Source of the DNA: Paragordius varius
Taxonomy: Eukaryota > Nematomorpha
DNA: 64,000 nucleotides
Direction of reading: 5' to 3'
Assembly: GCA_964247055.1 (NCBI GenBank)
Contig: OZ176053.1
Span: forward strand, 8,370,001-8,434,000
Position numbers and translations under genes: made by a program. The notes under the pieces are model-generated. The model did not search any database, was not told the DNA's origin, and saw only the letters and a program-made list of their open reading frames with translations. Positions 1-12,726 of the stretch are shown one piece after another; positions within the stretch are counted from its first letter, which is position 1, and the number at the start of each line of letters is the position of its first letter.

Positions 1-53
1 TAAAAATTATCATTATACATTAAATAGATTTTTTTCAGGATTAGGTCATTAAT

Positions 54-709
54 ATATACCATTTGCACTTCAAGAGTGTCCTTGAACAATTCAAGTTGGT
101 CCTTGAACACTTCAAATTGGTCCTTAAAATTTATAAATTTTGATTTAACCATAATTTTTCATTTATTTTTTTATTTTTTTATTTATATTTTTTTTATTTA
201 TTATATATTTATTCATTTAAAAATAAAATATTTATTCAAAAACCACTTTTTTAAGACTAATTTTTTTCCAATTTAACAAAATTTTAAATTTTTAAATGTT
301 TTAAATGGAGGTAAATAATAACCCATAAAACTTATGAATTTTTTAATTACGTGTTTCTTTTAAATATTCAAAATAATCTCAAGAAATTAATAAAGATATA
401 CGGTTTCTCAAAGATTAAAAGTTGATATCGATTTAAAATTTATGTTAAATAATAGAAAATAGGTTAAAAACAATAAAATAGATGAATTATTTACGATTTT
501 ATTGATAAAAGTTAAAAACAAAACAAAAAAGTCAAAGGACCAACTTGAATTGTTCAAGGACCAACTTGAATTGTTCAAGGACCAACTTGAACTGTTCAAA
601 GACCAACTTGAAATGTTCAAGGACCAACTTGAAATGTAAGGACCAACTTGAAATGTTCAAGGACCAACTTGAAGTGTTCAAGGACACTCTTGAAGTGCAA
701 ATGGTATAT
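54..709. mobile_element. Short inverted-repeat element with 21-bp subterminal repeats
   Basis: The left end (about 55-127) is the reverse complement of the right end (about 640-708); both termini read TATACCATTTGCACTTC inward. The right arm carries about 7.5 tandem copies of a 21-bp unit (core GGACCAACTTGAA) at 533-690; the left arm has about 2.5 copies in the opposite orientation. The middle is AT-rich without coding capacity. This looks like a non-autonomous terminal-inverted-repeat element (MITE) with subterminal repeats; no clear target duplication was found. Confidence 0.6.
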
Positions 710-776
710 TTGAAATATTTTTCCAAGTTATTTATCCATTAATTATAGCTTATAAAAATCAAACCGTCTGTTTTAA

Positions 777-2880
777 TCTATATATTTATAAAAATGGAAA
801 ACTTTGATCTATTTCCGGAAAACCGGTAGACCCATTCAAATCCAAATGTCGAAAAAATATAATCATTAATGAATGCCCCGACAATAGCTTCGCCCTTTTT
901 TGAATTAGGCCTCCAGTTGGGGCCCATCCCGCGTTAGAAACGATTTTTTTGAAAATTGAAGTCCAAAAAAATCGTGTTTGGACAATTACCATTCGATTTC
1001 AAATATGATTTTTTTTATTTTTTTTATTGCGCCGAACATAGTATCTCGCTTTTTTAATTTAGGCCCTTTTACCCGCTCCACCCGTAAATTCCTATTTTTT
1101 TAAAAAATACCGATCAAAAAAATTTTTTTGAATTTATTCGCCCAAGGTATGAGACCGTAAAAATTCAATGAGGATTCCAGGTATTCCCTGTTATAGTCGT
1201 GCGGTTTTTTATATTCGCTGCTGGGTAAGTAGATACCCCATAAAAACTGCCCCGTCATATCGAAATAGCAAGCTTTTGGGGCTAAATTTTAGAAAACCCA
1301 TCAGACTATATGAGTTCAATAGGTGTTTAAATTACCCATAACAAGTTTAGGTCATGCGGTTTCTTAAAATTAGCCGTTAATTAGGCCCTTCCCGCCCTGA
1401 AAAATGCGCCGCTATCGAATGATTTTTTAGTTATGAGGCAATTTTTCCAAAAACTAATGAGAGCATATGGAATCAATCATGATTCCAGTATTCTCCGTAA
1501 AAAGGCAAAAATTTTAAATAAGCGCTTTTTTGCATCAGCCTCTGAGTAGGGAGCTACCCACCTAAAACTGCGCCATCATATCGAAATCGTTGTTGCCATA
1601 TAAGTTTAATAAGGACCTGAAACATTACCCGTAAAAAGGCAAAAATTTAAGTCGAGCGGTTTTTTAAGAATAGCCTTTAATTAGGCCCTTTACGCCCTAA
1701 AAATGCGCTATCATTGAATAATTATTTAGTTCTGAAGCCATTCTTTCAAAAACTAACATGGAATGAATGATGATTCCAGGTATAGAGATTTTTTTTCGAA
1801 CGTATTTTTTATATTGGCTTCTGAGGGGGCTAAGAAAACTTATCAGGCCACATGAGTTCAAAAAGGGCTTGAAATATTACCCGTAAAAAGGCAAAAATTA
1901 AGTAGGTATTAAATTACCCCTTAATTAGGCCCTTTCCTGAAAAATGCGCCACCATAGAATGACTTTTAGGCTTTGAGGCAATTTTTCGAAAATCCCACGA
2001 GAGCATATGGAATCAATCATAATTTCAGGAATTACCCGAATTTAGGCAAAAATTTAATCAAGCGTTTTTTTTGATTCGCCCCTGGTTAGAGGGTCACCTG
2101 GGTAAAACTGCCTCACCATATCGATATATCATGCCTTTAGAGCCAAAAATCTATGAGACTATGTGAGTTCAATAAGGGCCTAAAATATTTATTACCCCTT
2201 AAAAAACAAATATTTTAGTATAGGGGGTTATTTTAATGAGTCGATAAGTAAAGTTTTACGAAAAATGCGCCGCCATAGAACAATTCTTTAGTTTTGAAGC
2301 AATATTTCCAAGTACTTATAGGAACATATGGGCATGATAATTCCAGATATTCCCTATATAAAGGCAAAAATTTTGCCCAACGCTTTTTTTTACCTGCCCC
2401 TGCTACCCACTAAAAACTGCGCACTATATGGATATCGCAATGTTTCGGAGCTAATTTACAAAGTATTTATGAAGCATATGAGCTCATTAAAAGCTTGAAA
2501 TATTACCCGTAACTAGGTAAGATGAGGCGTATTAGCCGCTAATTAGGGACTTTTATGGCCTAAAAATACATCATATAACTATTATTAAGTGTTGAGGTAT
2601 TTTTTTTCGAATAACCCATGAGACGATGGTATCAAAGATGATTCCAAATATTTGCCCTATAAAGGCAAAGAATTTAACTCAGCGCTTTTTCCATATAGAT
2701 CTCTGGGTAGGGGTCTACCAGATTAAAACTGAGACGCCATACAAAAATGGCGTGGTTTTGGAACTAATTCTCAAAAAACTTAATAAGCCATCAATACAGG
2801 CTTTAAATAATACCCATAAAAAGGTAAAAATTATAGTATAGCGGTTTTTTCCGTTACAATTTGGGGCCTTGACACCACTA
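777..2880 (+). mobile_element. Helitron-like non-autonomous element with ~300-bp tandem units (3' end not found)
   Basis: The start TCTATATATTTATAAAAATGG after an A at 776 matches the 5' end of three other copies here (57885 plus; 11387 and 35193 minus). After a ~350-bp unique head (CCGGTAGACCC, GCGCCGAACATAG) comes a diverged tandem array, period about 280-310 bp, each unit carrying 'ttaattaggccc', 'aaaatgcgcc', 'gagcatatgg' and 'aaaaaggcaaaaat' landmarks (about 1200-2860). The same array recurs at 58.7-60.2 kb. No CTAG hairpin end is visible, and similar unit fragments reappear at 4735-4860, so the foldback at 3.25-4.53 kb may have inserted into this array. No coding capacity. Confidence 0.6.
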
Positions 2881-3228
2881 AACAATAATAGGTTTATGGG
2901 TAGGGTTAGATAATATCAACAAAATATATCAGTATAATTTTGCCATAACCTGCCTGATTTTAATTTTTATTATAAAAATAGCTTACTTAGGGCGAAATTA
3001 TTTATGATATAAACTCCAAATGATGTTATTTGAGGCTAGGAATCATTCTTCTAATGTTATCTAAACACTGTTTGGAATCAGGGTTCGGTCTTAGCAAATT
3101 ATTTAATTATCAGGGCCTAATTAGGAATTGGTAGGATAGGCATACAAACAACAACGTAGGGGTTTCCTACGGCATTATAGACAAAATGCACTCTTTAAAG
3201 CGATCAACTGCATCACAGGTTGTGCATT

Positions 3229-3248
3229 AATATATATATATATATATA
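3229..3248. repeat. (TA)n microsatellite
   Basis: Run of about ten TA dinucleotides at the left edge of the foldback element. The flanking 2881-3228 holds no gene that I can see. Confidence 0.8.
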
Positions 3249-4533
3249 CTGTGTGCAAAAAAAAGGGTCATTTTGATATAACGAAAAAAAATTTTTTCAT
3301 GAGATAGCTTATGACCAGCGTATTCATTTGCCGCAAAAATTTTTATTTGTTGACAACCTACTTTTTGAAATATTGAGAGAAAATCGACTTTGGGCAAAAA
3401 GTGAAAATTAAGGATAATTAGGGATAATTCAAAAAATAATGATAAAATCTGAAATAATATCGTCTATTATCATTTTAGGAGATATATTCAATATATAAAT
3501 AAAAATCATATAGTTAGGGTTTCTATAAAATTTCAGGTCAAAAGATGGCGTTTTTCTTTTATCACACTTAAAAGACAAAAAATTTTATGAAACTATTTTT
3601 AAAAATTTTTTTTAATTATTTACTATCTAAACTCACTATTAAAATCTTAACATTCATATTTTATTCAGAACTTCTAAATCAGAATAAAACCAAAAATAAT
3701 GTTTTTTATTTTTGCATTTTTTTGTCATCTGGTTTATGAGTATATAAAAAATTTATACTGTTTTTTTTTGGATTCTTACATGATTAGGCATTATTAAGTA
3801 TATAATTTATGCAAAATAGGATTTAAAAGTATTGGAATATCAACCAAAAATCCTTATAATTTCCTGTAACAAGTCTGTTTTATGACAAATTAATATTTGT
3901 ATTGGGATTTGTACGGATTGTTGGTTGATATTACATTAATTTTCAATCCTATTTTGGATAAATTATATACTTAATTATTCCCACTCATTTAAGAATCCAA
4001 AATAAAATAGTATAAATTTTTTATACACTCAAAAACCAATGACAAAAAAATGCAAAAATAAAAAACATTATTTTTAGTTTTATTTTGATATAGAAGTTTA
4101 TTTCCCTAAATAAAATATGAATGTTAAGATTTCAATAGTGAGTTTAGGTAGTAATTTATTAAAAAAAATTATTTTAATATAGTTTCATTAAATTTTTTGT
4201 CTTTTTAAGTGTGATAAAAGAAAAACGCCATCTTTTGACCTGAAATTTTATAGAAACCCTAACGATATGATTTTAGGCTATTTATATATTGAAAATATCC
4301 CCTAAAATGATAATAAACGATATTATTACAGATTTTATCATTATTTTTTGAATTATCCCTAATTATCCTTAATTTTCACTTTTTGCCCAAAGTCGATTTT
4401 CTCTCAATATTTCAAAAACTAGATTGTCAACAAATAAAAATTTTGCGGCAAATGAATACGCTGGTCATAAGCTATCTCATGAAAAATTTTTTTCGTTATA
4501 TCAAAATGACCCTTTTTTTGCACACAGTGTATA
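3247..4533. repeat. 1.29-kb foldback palindrome (long inverted repeats)
   Basis: Two arms of about 640 bp are near-perfect reverse complements around a short centre near 3890. The outer ends read ACTGTGTGCAAAAAAA on the left and the complement on the right; inward landmarks are GGGTCATTTTGATATAACG, CTTATGACCAGCGTATTC and GGGATAATTCAAAAAATAATG. TA-rich sequence borders both ends, and the ACTGTGTGC terminus resembles Tc1/mariner-type ends. It carries no transposase; the open frame at 4383-4760 is a by-product of the arm. It is a foldback/MITE-type element; hairpin potential is high. Confidence 0.8.
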
Positions 4534-5479
4534 TATATGTATATATAGTTTTGCAAATGTGTGTAGGTCAAACCTCTTTACTTCATAAGGACAAAATTTT
4601 ACATGTCTTTTTTATTATCTATATACCCGATGACAATAATAAAGTTTTTTTGCACGTTTCACCCAACAATTTCTTATGTTTTTTTATACTAAGATCATTG
4701 CTGAATAAATATTTTTTTGTTAACATTGTTTTGATGAGCTTGGGGCCTTTATACCCTTAAACGCGCTCAACAATATGTTTTTGAGGCTATTTTTTGCCAA
4801 AATAATATAATAAATTAATTAGGAGTGCATATCGGGTATAAAAGCAAAAAATTTGCCCCCCCCCTCACCAAAGTCCGAAAGACGCCTGTTTATTAATATA
4901 CATCAAATATTAGCAAATAAACTATTTATATAATTGTTTAACAAAGCACACAAGCAATAAAGATATGATCGAGTTCCGGTTAAGCCTGTACAAAATTTTG
5001 TAAAATATTAGATCATTACTTAATTCAAATTATTTTCGCAATTAATTACAAATTCTTTTATCCGCTTTACTTTAATTTCAGATTATAAATTAAGGCGCTT
5101 GGTTATAATATGAGAAAGTTTAATAAATCTTAATGGCGATGTATAGATCTCAATGATGTCAAGAAAAGGATCCCGTTTTTATACCAAATCATCAAGAAAA
5201 ATATACCATTTTTAGAAAATTTGTATCATTACCAAAGAGTTTTGCTCATAAATTATGACTAAATAATCTCTTCTAAAAGCGCCTAACTATGAAAATAAAT
5301 ATTAATGGCCAAAAATAGTTGTGTGACTTACAAATATCAATATACAAGGTACAAGATGTTACATATAAATGATAGAAATTGTTTTAGAAGGAGTGCAAAT
5401 AGTGTCTAAATTCCTGAATCAAATAAATTTTTTATATTTAGAGTTCATACATAAAATAGGCCATAATCACAATTTAGTA
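4534..5479. other. No gene seen; fragments of the Helitron-like array
   Basis: AT-rich non-coding sequence. Between 4735 and 4860 there are fragments resembling the ~300-bp units of the 777-2880 array (GGGGCCTTTATACCC, GAGGCTATTTTTTGCC). Nothing else recognisable. Confidence 0.4.
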
Positions 5480-5720
5480 CCATTTTTCAGTCAAATTTTT
5501 TTCAAGCACACGAAACATTTTTAAGAAAAGACGACATTTTTTCAACCAAACGCAACATTTTCTCAAGCAAAGTCAATTTTTTCAACCAGCAACATTTTTT
5601 TAACCAATCGCAACTTCCAAAAAACGCAACATTTATTCAAGCAAATACAACATTTTTCAACCAAACGCAACATTGACAACATTTTTTAGGCAAAAGCAAC
5701 TATTTTTTTATTTTATGACA
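5480..5720. repeat. Degenerate minisatellite (CAACATTTTTTCAACCAA-type, ~22 bp)
   Basis: About ten irregular copies of a unit like 'cgcaacattttttcaacca' with variable spacing. The flanking sequence to 6680 is AT-rich and shows no gene. Confidence 0.65.
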
Positions 5721-6680
5721 ACTTATTATTAAGTATTAATCTAATTTTATAGATAATAGTTAAAAATTTGCCCATAACATAATTATATTCTTTATTATAT
5801 TGAATATTCTATTTTTTAATATTTTACATGCATAATAAAAACATAATGACGTTAACTTTTTAAAAGTATTATTAAAAGCCATTTTTTTCTTAGATAATTT
5901 AGCACCATTGTATTTTCATTTTTTTGCATGCGATGACATTTCGACCCCAAAGCTAAATGTAGTAAACTAAATACTGTTTTAAAAGTTGTTTCGGTTAAAA
6001 TTTAATTATCAAACCGTCTTCTTCTGTATAAATAAATCAGAAAGCTGATATCAAAAAAATATTACAAATTATGCTTATAAATCGTAATTAAAATCTTCAA
6101 AGTTAGATAAATATTTTTTAAACCATAAAATACATTTGTCTGCTTGTTGTATTCTGGATTTTAAAAATTAAAGAAAAAAATAGCGGCGAAAAAAATTGTT
6201 CAGGATTTTTTACAAGTTTAAATATTTGTATTGCTTGATAGGCTAAAAAACCATATTTTTTAATTTGGCCCAATGCTAAAAATATTTTTTGAAGTATTCG
6301 AATCTTAATTAGCTCTGGGTAGAATACCCCAAAAAGGTCGAAGAGTGTTAAAAAAATGAAAATTTCTCACAATTAAATTAAATAATTTATTTATCCGTAT
6401 GATAGTAAATCATAACTCGCAAGTATTTGGTGACATAGAATATAAAAAAACCTTGTTATAATTATGGAAAAGAGAAATATAGGGCTATAATGCACTTAAG
6501 TATCTATGTATATATAAATACACTACCAGATTATTTAGGAAAAAACATTATAAAAATTATGTATATGAACTCTAAAAACAATTTAAATATTTCATCATGA
6601 TCAAATCGTCTATTGTGACTGAATGGACAATGCAGATTATCCAATCAATATCATGTTTGTTTTATCGCTAGATTCAAATT

Positions 6681-9600
6681 TTAATTTTTCTTTAACGTTT
6701 CCATGTACTCGTCTTGAGAAGCAATGATTGCCCGTAAAACATCTTCATCCACACTCCAATCATTCAAACCTTTCGCAAATATACCATAAAAATAAGTTTT
6801 TTGAATGAAAAAAACCATATTTACACCTTATATTTGGGTTGGAAAATGGAGAATAGAGTACATTCGATTTTACATTCCACAACGGTATCAAAAATGTTAT
6901 ATAAAAAATAAAGGATAAATTCTCTTTGTAAAAAAATAGTTTTGTACTTTGTTTATATATTTTTCAACTGCTGCTTATTATTTATTCGGTAAAATTGTAA
7001 CACATAAATAATATTATAGTTTTATGATCCTTTACTAATCTGGGTAAATTATAGCTATAATTGTAAAATTATATGAATAAAGTTTTCCGTTAAAATTTTT
7101 CCAAGTAAATCTTACCAAATTTAGACAATTAATTTAAATTAACTCCTAAAAAAATAATTCCTACTTATCTTATAAGGAATAAATTTTTTTGTTGACAATG
7201 TTTTGTAAAAAATTTGTTTTAGAATGACAAACATATGCAATAAAAATTATTTATATAAATGTATTTAAATATGATACCAAATAATTGTGGATCAAACGTC
7301 GTCTTCAATTCATCGTAATTTTTGGCTTTAATAGTATCATCTTGAATAGTTAAATGATTTTGCATTAATTCGGAGGGACATTCATCTAAAAATTTTATTT
7401 AGAGACATTATAATTCTTTTTGGTAAATCTAATTAATAAGTAGTCAACAAATAAAAAAGGTTAATTTCCATCACCTTGATGGGCTAACTTTATTCCTGAA
7501 CACGAATTAATCTCGTGAGATGATAAACTATTACTTTCCTTGGTATTGTTACTTTGTGTTAAAAGCGATTGTGAAATATTTGCAATAGGCTAAAATATAA
7601 AACCAAAACATAACATATTACATAGTTTGTGATAAAAGAATGCCATACAATATTTACAAATTACAAATTTATACCTCATCCTTTTGCATTAAATCAGCTT
7701 TTGTATAGGTAAGTGATGGTGTCACAGGCAAAAAGTTTGAGCAACTCAATTTATTTGTTTGAATGGGTGAAACACAATTGCTTAATTTTTGTACACTATC
7801 ATTGGATATAGGTGTTGTATTAAATGAACTTTTGGTAAAATTTAAATCATTTTTCGGAGAACTTATCAAATAAGTTAATATAGAGGCATCGTAATTGATT
7901 TGAAATGTAGAAAATGGTGGAGGTTCCTTTAAATTTTGTGGTTGAATATATTTTTGCATTTTATGAGTTTCTTGTTCAGAGTCAACACTTTTTTCCTCTT
8001 TATCAGGGTGATTAATGATTGGATAAACTGTTGTGTTATCATCCGTTTTATTTGTAGTATTAAAGTTTTGTATTTGAGTTATATTAGAGTCAGATTCGTA
8101 TTTCTTGTTTTTTGCACTTTCCTTGCCAGGGTAAATAGGGCATGGGCACGACAAACTTTTTTGTAAATTGGAAGCCAAATTTGAATTAGTCCCTATGTTA
8201 TTTTTATTTTCAGTAGCCATCATATTATTATTGCAATTGTTTCCGAAACAACTTGGTTGTTCACTGCTGCCATTATGCTTTTTGTTATTGGATGAAGTCG
8301 AAGACAACGCAATCTTTTCATTATCGCGTAACCATTGAAGATAGGATTCACGAGCGACTTGTTCTTCAATAGCTTGATTCGTTGCCTCCCAATCACTGGC
8401 TTCAAGTTTGTCCTTTAGCATGGCCTCCTCAATTACCATAGTTTCTGAGGCCCGTATACCGTCTCGCAAAAAATTGTGGTCAACACTCTAATTCCGAATA
8501 AATATTTATACTAATGTATGGAGTTGAGTTTGACGGATAATAAAAATAACCATTCATATCCTTTCAAAATGTTTATCAACGAGTAATTAAAAATAAAAAA
8601 ATGTAAAAATTTATAAGCATATAATTTGTTTGCGGTAATGATGATTGAATTGATAAAAGGTAGTAGAGAAATTTTAACCCTATTTATAAATTTATTTTCT
8701 CTTTATTGCTTTTTTATAAAGGGTAAAGAATTGACATCAAAGAATTCATAAAAAACCAGCACGCCCAGGACTAACAGTGATAATAAGAATAAGCTTCAAA
8801 CAGCATAGCGAATAAATGCTACCAATATACCACCTATATGGACACTATTATTAACATTTATCAAATTAAATTTAAGAAACACTAATATTAATAAACAAAT
8901 GATAAAATTGTCATATATTATTTTAAAAAATGATCTACCCCCGAAACAAAAGTGGGTAATCCCAAACCAACTCCAGGTTTAAAGGTAAAGGGATTGACAA
9001 TTGAATTATAATGCGAATTTTTGTGATAACTTAAACGGATGGGTTCATTTGCCGTTTCTCCATAACCATGAAATATATTAATTGGCTCTTTACATAAAAT
9101 AAGATAATTGAACATAATATATGATATAATTTTTAGGCGCCTTTTATAAATTTAGCTTTTTTTGAGAGACAGCGGTAAATTATATCACCATATTTGACTA
9201 TAATCACCCTTAATGTTAATAAACCAAAAATATTTCATTTTATGAGGACAGTTTACAAATAAATTCGTGCGGGCGGCATAGTTTTAGTTTTTACATATAA
9301 TTCTTAATATCAAATGTAAAGAACTTAAAAAAAATTTATTCGAATATCTGATTGATATTAGTAAATACTTATATTAGTAATTAAGATTAAATTTGGACAA
9401 TAATAGCTACAACAAATATTTAATATCATATTCTATCAATCCGTTAATTAACTCGCAAATAGATTAGTCGAAATTTATATTTTACATTTAAAACAATCAA
9501 TTTAAAATTTTTGAAATTGATAAATAAAAACACTTTAAAATAGTATTCGATTTTACAAAATTTATATATGAAAACTTCCAAACTGACAACATAATTACTA

Positions 9601-10491
9601 TATTCGTACCTATATCATATTCAAAGACTTGCATAGGGCGGTTGTACATTTCCGCTAAAGCCTGTATTTCTAAATGATTTCCATGACTATCAGAACGAGC
9701 TTTGCGCTCTAGGTATTGATCAAAGTTTTCCGTTACAAAGTGTGAAAAATAATCAGCGTTTTTACGCATATACTCAATGCATTGCTTACGGACAATACCG
9801 TGCATCTCCTGATCACCGTAAACTTGATCGGCTATTAAAATTAAAAATCAATGATATAAATTGCAAAATGATGTTAAAATACGCATATTATGATAAAAAT
9901 TTACCAACAGCTCTAAACAAGCAGGCCCCATCCTCGGACATCTTTTTTATTTTCCAACCTTTATTTTCTTTAAGGCTCTTTTCAAACACACGTTCAATCT
10001 ATAATTAGTTATAATAAAACTTCTGTAATTTCATCGGGATCAGTTATAAATGACGGTTCATATTCATCACCACTATTATATTCTTGAATGTGTTCAAGCG
10101 CTTTGTGAACAACGTGAGATTTTTTTCCTTTGTGTTTGCGATTATATCTGCTTGGAGACTTTTTAACTTTTCTTTTCGGCATTGTACTTTCCATAGTACC
10201 AGTATCAAAACTAGTACTAGGTCGATCTGCCACATAGTGTGATGTAATAGGCAATGAACCACGATGTCTATTTATATTTCGGTCAAAATTTTGGGAAACA
10301 TAGGTTGGTACAAAGTGTGGATGTACATTGTGAGTAGTTGATATGTTATATGTTAATTCATTCGATCGTATATCGGTTTCTTTGGACTCTTTGTTCAAAA
10401 CCTTTTTAATGGGGAGAATCGTCATCTTAGCATAACAGCAGTTGGTATTTAAAACATTGGTTCCACTAAATGTATTATCGGTCGATATCAA
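6681..10491 (-). CDS. OTUD5: OTU-domain deubiquitinase OTUD5 (eight exons, complete)
   Basis: Cysteine-protease deubiquitinase of the OTUD5/DUBA family, which removes ubiquitin chains in signalling and development. Exons (5' to 3'): 10491-10021, 9998-9905, 9831-9610, 9087-8939, 8487-7675, 7589-7475, 7385-7278, 6769-6681; phases agree and give 686 aa (human 571). Residues about 148-157 hold YNSGDEYE, matching the activating phospho-serine site of human OTUD5. The OTU core follows: [10 protein letters not shown] with the catalytic Asp and Cys, then [23 protein letters not shown] and [10 protein letters not shown] with the catalytic His. A conserved helix ([23 protein letters not shown]) comes next, shown here in part, then a long Asn/Ser-rich linker, and a C-terminal GLNDW...[12 protein letters not shown] tail like the human ubiquitin-interacting motif. 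The 10020-9999 intron is only 22 nt; unspliced it would bring a stop. Start chosen as the first Met of the exon. Confidence 0.93.
9999..10020 (-). other. Ultra-short intron (22 nt) in OTUD5
   Basis: Reads GTTTTATT...CTAATTATAG on the minus strand. Removal joins ...PDEITE to [15 protein letters not shown] in frame just before the OTU core; retention places TAA in frame four codons in. CTAAT, 5 nt before the final AG, is a plausible branch site. Confidence 0.85.
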
Positions 10492-10793
10492 TGTATAAAA
10501 TAAATAGATAAATTGTTACGAAACATGGAGAAAGTGACTTTTTTCATTTTTTGAATTACAATGCATAAAACACCATAACTAGGGTATTTTACCACAGATG
10601 AAATTTTAGAATTTATCTTAAATATCTACATGATATGATAAAAAAAATTCTTCATAAAATTTAAGGCTTTTTTTTTAAATTATAATACTAAAAAACTCAT
10701 ATACGACTTTTATTTATTTGGGATATATGTTAAATAATAAATCAAAAAAATTGTATTATGGTTAAAAAAATAATTTACATATATATTATATTA
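10492..10793. other. 5' flank of OTUD5, no feature seen
   Basis: AT-rich; presumably holds the OTUD5 promoter but no motif can be assigned. Confidence 0.3.
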
Positions 10794-11387
10794 CTAGCGT
10801 AAATCTCGTGCTGCTACGCAGCCCGAGGAAGTCCTTCGGACTTCTGGGGGGGGGGGGGGCTATTTGAAATAAGGGACAATAAAATGATTTACATATGTGG
10901 ATTACGTCAAAACATTATTTAATAGATATGATTTTATAGGAATTTTTAAACGGTGCATTCATACTAATATATTGTTCCCTTAGGGAAAAATAGATTTAAA
11001 AAATTATGTGGACTTTGTTTTTTTAAAAAATGACATCTTACGGGAGGAGCGGGTAAAAAGAGGGACTAAATCAAAAAAGCGAGACGACTATGTTGTTCGG
11101 CGCAATCAAAAAAAAGTAAACAAAAATCATATTTGAAATTAAATGATCCAACACGTTCTCCAGAAAATTGTCTCAAAGACACGATTTTTGTGGACTTCTG
11201 TTTTCAAAAGCCCACCCTGTGTTTTTCACACAGGGTGGGCCCGAACTGGGGGCCTATTTTAAAAAAAGGCGAAGCTATTGTCGGATCATTCATTAATGAT
11301 TATATTTTTTCGATATTTGGATTTTATTGGGTCTACCGGTTTTCCTCACAAAGCCACTATTTTCATTTTTATAAATATAAAGATAGA
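10794..11387 (-). mobile_element. Helitron-like non-autonomous copy, both ends intact
   Basis: On the minus strand it starts TCTATCTTTATATTTATAAAAATG after an A (11388) and ends ...CACGAGATTTACGCTAG before a T (10793). Two small hairpins lie just before the CTAG: GCTGC/GCAGC with loop and GAAGTCC/GGACTTC with loop. TC...hairpin...CTAG inserted between A and T is the Helitron signature. The body contains the family head (CCGGTAGACCC, gaactgggggcc, GCGCCGAACA) and a G-run at 10847-10859. No Rep/helicase coding. Confidence 0.8.
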
Positions 11388-12155
11388 TGCCAAATACATA
11401 TAAAGCACTGCATTCTGTTGACACAAAAATATTTTATTCTATTAAAATCCCCTCATGATCTTTAGATTTTGGAACTTTCCAGTTATTTACGAATTTTCCC
11501 ATTTTTGTGGTAATTGAACCATAAGATAAAAAGTAGCATTTTTTGTAAATTCTAAAGGCTTAAAACCAAAAAATATAATACAAATTATACAATATAACAC
11601 CTAAAAACAATGTTTAATAAATTAAATCAAGGCCAGTCCTCAGTTAATTTCATAATGAACGCAAATATTACGAGATAGGGCGATAAATTTTTAGCTGAAT
11701 TATGAAATCCAAATAAATTATTTTTTAAAAAAAGCATACTTTGTAGACTAATTGGGAAAATCGTTGTACCAGTATTATATTATTTCAAAGAATGAAACGG
11801 TATAAAACTTTTAAATATATGGTAAAAATAGATTATCTCTAGATTGATTTTGCAGTTAAATTCTGTCGTCACAAAAATATTATTGAGGGCTTCGTTTGTG
11901 TTCAAATTTATATTTTTAATATAAAAAAAGATTCTTTGCTGGATTTACCTTTTAAGCAATAATTTGAGGTGATAGGAATGTGTTACATTATTGAATTATT
12001 TGGGAAAAGTTTTATTATACTTAAAAATACCATATAATGTACATATTTATATTTGGTGGCGGTCAATAAGTTTAAGTTTGTATTTACCTCTTTTATTTGA
12101 ATGCTGTAATTATGTAAGTCCATATGTATTTAATTATGGAAATTTATTAAACCAG
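11388..12155. other. No gene seen
   Basis: AT-rich sequence with no recognisable coding or repeat structure beyond the possible exon at 12156. Confidence 0.3.
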
Positions 12156-12200
12156 GGATCCAGCAGATTTGGAGTTGATGAAGAAACCTATGGTGGCTAA
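12156..12200 (+). CDS. Possible terminal coding exon of an unrecognised gene
   Basis: After a canonical donor (GTAAGT at about 12115) and an acceptor (ACCAG, 12155) a short open stretch reads GSSRFGVDEETYGG and then a stop at 12198-12200, nine bases before a TTAA MITE. The acidic/Gly-rich end looks protein-like, but no upstream exon could be identified with confidence. Could be chance. Confidence 0.2.
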   Translation, partial: GSSRFGVDEETYGG

Positions 12201-12212
12201 AGTAAAGTTTAA

Positions 12213-12722
12213 CAATTGGTTACAACACATTCATTTCTGTCTCTTGGGGTAGTTAAATACCTCAGGCTTGTTTTAGATCAAATATTTCAAAAAATATATT
12301 GTATAAAAGAACCATGGCATAAGTTTGCACATATCTAACATTGAACCGAACTATGAAAAAAATCAGCCAAAAATAGTTAATTTTACTTATTCAGAAAGGA
12401 AAAAATTTAGATAACATGACTGAGTGCATAAGCTAATAATAATATAATATACCAATTTTGTGTTTATATCAATGTTTGAATAAAATAAAAAAAATTTAGT
12501 TTTGGGCTTATAATCAGATAAACACGATATAAAAATACTGTAAAATAAAAGGGCGTCCTGTTAGTTTGATATGGAGTTTTTTTTACAAAATTAATTTTAA
12601 TTTATTTTGGCTTATTGATATTTTTAATTAGGCTAAAGTTTAAAGTTTTGGAACTGTTTCGTTTTTTATTAAAAATCAATTCATATTTTGTCTGGGGTTT
12701 GGATACCCCAATAATCGAAGTG
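12213..12722 (-). mobile_element. TTAA-flanked MITE (family T, copy 1)
   Basis: Flanked by TTAA at 12209-12212 and 12723-12726. The right end, read outward-in, is CACTTCGATTATTGGGGTATCC and matches copies at 41.9 and 45.3 kb; the left end CAATTGGTTACAACACATTC matches their right ends in reverse. TTAA target and CACT-type ends suggest a piggyBac-type non-autonomous element. No coding. Confidence 0.7.
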
Positions 12723-12726
12723 TTAA

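Noticed and set aside
533-690. Short regular repeats as a CRISPR array
   Set aside because: Units are adjoining 21-mers without spacers, in an animal genome, and inverted at the other end of the element.
4383-4760. 125-codon open frame
   Set aside because: Lies in the right arm of the foldback palindrome; composition and mirrored sequence show it is not a gene.
7936-8166. Open frame opposite OTUD5
   Set aside because: Antisense shadow of the OTUD5 linker exon, no homology.
11133-11465. 110-codon frame, and similar frames at 34.36-35.2 kb
   Set aside because: They fall in the Helitron-like copies and recur in different frames.
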